Assembly (NCBI RefSeq): GCF_013184805.1
Contig: NZ_JAATNG010000002.1
Location: 62,001-126,000 of the forward strand
From: Pseudoruegeria sp. HB172150
GTDB taxonomy: Bacteria; Pseudomonadota; Alphaproteobacteria; Rhodobacterales; Rhodobacteraceae
Length of the DNA stretch: 64,000 bases
Direction: 5' to 3'
Both the position numbers and the translations under genes were made by a program. The notes beneath the pieces are model-generated. The model was not told where the DNA came from, ran no database searches, and was given only the letters and a program-made list of their open reading frames with translations. Below, one piece after another: positions 63,095 to 64,000 of the stretch; positions within the stretch are counted from its first letter, which is position 1, and every line of letters begins with the position of its first letter.

Positions 63095-63541
63095 TCAGTT
63101 CGTCTTACGCGTGGGCATGAACGGCAGCGGCGCCACCGGCACGCCGTCTTCCAGCAGCGCCTTGGCCTCGTCCGCCTTCGCCTCGCCATAGATCGAGCGG
63201 TGCGGGATCTCGCCATCGTGCATCTTGCGCGCCTCGGCGGCAAAGGACAGACCGACGTAATCCGAGTTCGCCTCGACATGCTTGCGCAGCTCGGCGAGCT
63301 TTTCCTCCACCTCGTTGGCCGGCTTGGTCAGGGCGGTTTCCTTGGTTTCCGCCGCCGGAGCGGGGGCCGCCTTGCGCGCGGGTCGCACCCGCGGCGCCAT
63401 CAGGGTCTTCTCCACCTCGGTCGACCCGCATTCCGGGCACACCACCATCCCCGCCGCCTTCAGACTGTCGAAGGCACCGGCGCTGGCAAACCAGCTTTCG
63501 AACGCATGATCTGCGTTGCATTTCAGGGCGTAACGGATCAT
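63095..63541 (-). CDS. DUF1178 family protein
   Basis: A 148-residue protein with the DUF1178 layout: N-terminal MIRYALKCNADHAFESWF, a zinc-ribbon-like pair (CNADH, and VVCPECGSTEVEKTLMAP), a Lys/Ala-rich linker (PARKAAPAPAAETKET) and a C-terminal conserved VGLSFAAEARKMHDGEIPHR. DUF1178 is widespread in alpha- and betaproteobacteria without known function. ATG at 63541. The NUDIX hydrolase gene lies 85 bases away on the same strand. Confidence 0.9.
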   Translation of the reverse strand: MIRYALKCNADHAFESWFASAGAFDSLKAAGMVVCPECGSTEVEKTLMAPRVRPARKAAPAPAAETKETALTKPANEVEEKLAELRKHVEANSDYVGLSFAAEARKMHDGEIPHRSIYGEAKADEAKALLEDGVPVAPLPFMPTRKTN

Positions 63542-63626
63542 CTGCCTGACTTTGCTCGATCAATTGGCTGAACATAATCCCGGCGCAGGCGAATGCAAGA
63601 CCGCCCGATGCCGTGGCCGTAGCCGG

Positions 63627-64000
63627 TCAATCAGCCAGCTGCTTGTGATCGAAGGTGGTCAGGATGTGCCGCAACTCGGGTTCCATCACCCGCGTTGCCG
63701 CCTTCTTCAGCGTGAACCACTTGCGCCGCCGTTCGCGGAATTCGGGGAATTTCTCCTCCAGCCGCTTCACCTTGATCGGGAACACCGCGACGATGCAGGG
63801 AAGTTGATCCTGATCGCCCTGCTTCACGTAGGAATAGACCCCGATCGCGTTCGAGGTCAGGCGGCCGATTACGCCGGCCTCTTCCCACGCTTCCTGCAAA
63901 GCCGCGTCGCCCGGCGTCTCGCCGCCCATCGGCCAGCCCTTGGGGATCACCCAGCGCCCGGTGCGCCGGCTGGTGATCAGCAGCACCTCGGCCTTGCCGT
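63627..64000 (-). CDS. NUDIX hydrolase, start cut by the window edge
   Basis: The visible 124 codons cover most of a NUDIX domain: VLLITSRRTGRWVIPKGWPM, then the NUDIX box GETPGDAALQEAWEEAGV and a C-terminal region WFTLKKAATRVMEPELRHIL. The reading frame continues open past the window end (residues GKAEV precede the visible ITSRR), so the start lies beyond 64000. The family member resembles diphosphoinositol- or diadenosine-polyphosphate-hydrolysing types. The missing part is probably only about 20-30 residues. Confidence 0.87.
   Translation of the reverse strand, partial: GKAEVLLITSRRTGRWVIPKGWPMGGETPGDAALQEAWEEAGVIGRLTSNAIGVYSYVKQGDQDQLPCIVAVFPIKVKRLEEKFPEFRERRRKWFTLKKAATRVMEPELRHILTTFDHKQLAD

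Overview
The window looks like chromosome of a high-GC alphaproteobacterium of the Rhodobacterales (Roseobacter/Rhodobacter-like). I base this on gene order and protein style: ctaC-ctaB-ctaG-ctaE-surf1-thrC-M16 peptidase-acetyltransferase, Flp pilins with the processed motif G/AVTVDW, a tldD gene next to ctaC, and a lysC/ptsP neighbourhood. No tRNA, rRNA, CRISPR array, transposase or phage gene was seen. Most genes abut or overlap, and many reading frames on the opposite strand are shadows caused by high GC.

Region 1 (1-13521) is a sugar-acid catabolic locus. A GntR/FadR-type repressor gene is divergent from a long operon and has a GT-N3-AC inverted repeat in the gap. The rightward operon encodes a family-5 (peptide/opine-type) ABC importer followed by two enolase-superfamily enzymes, an alpha/beta hydrolase and a glucarate dehydratase-like enzyme. 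The leftward operon carries an SMP-30 lactonase, a galactonate dehydratase-like enolase and the start of another gene.

Region 2 (13550-24173) is a Tad/Flp pilus locus on the minus strand. In transcription order it has two near-identical Flp pilins, CpaB, the CpaC secretin, a short lipoprotein, CpaE, CpaF, TadB, TadC, two TPR lipoproteins and the prepilin peptidase. Terminators after the first pilin and after CpaB suggest graded expression. TadE/F/G-type minor pilins are not in the window.

Region 3 (24519-28850) holds a lytic transglycosylase, a HAD-UbiA fusion, and DprE2-like and DprE1-like enzymes. Together the last three could convert PRPP and polyprenyl phosphate to polyprenyl-phospho-D-arabinofuranose, the mycobacterial arabinan donor. 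Its position beside a pilus locus is the most interesting feature of the window.

Region 4 (29116-38960) has a small exported protein, the two subunits of a 3-oxoacid CoA-transferase separated by a LOV blue-light histidine kinase, an L,D-transpeptidase, topA, dprA, an acetyltransferase and tldD.

Region 5 (39148-46593) is the aa3-type cytochrome oxidase assembly operon without subunit I, continuing into surf1, thrC, an M16 peptidase and an acetyltransferase.

Region 6 (46730-64000) is mixed housekeeping: an LLM flavin oxidoreductase, an MBL-fold protein, a GlcD-like FAD oxidase, apt and mtnP (methylthioadenosine salvage) separated by a small ribbon-helix-helix gene and a 36-codon frame, a SulP transporter, a flavin reductase, a duplicated small exported protein, ptsP, a stand-alone Cache-domain membrane protein, lysC, a threonine dehydratase-like enzyme, an SDR, a DUF1178 protein and a truncated NUDIX gene. 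Four copies of one intergenic hairpin-bearing repeat are scattered through the window.
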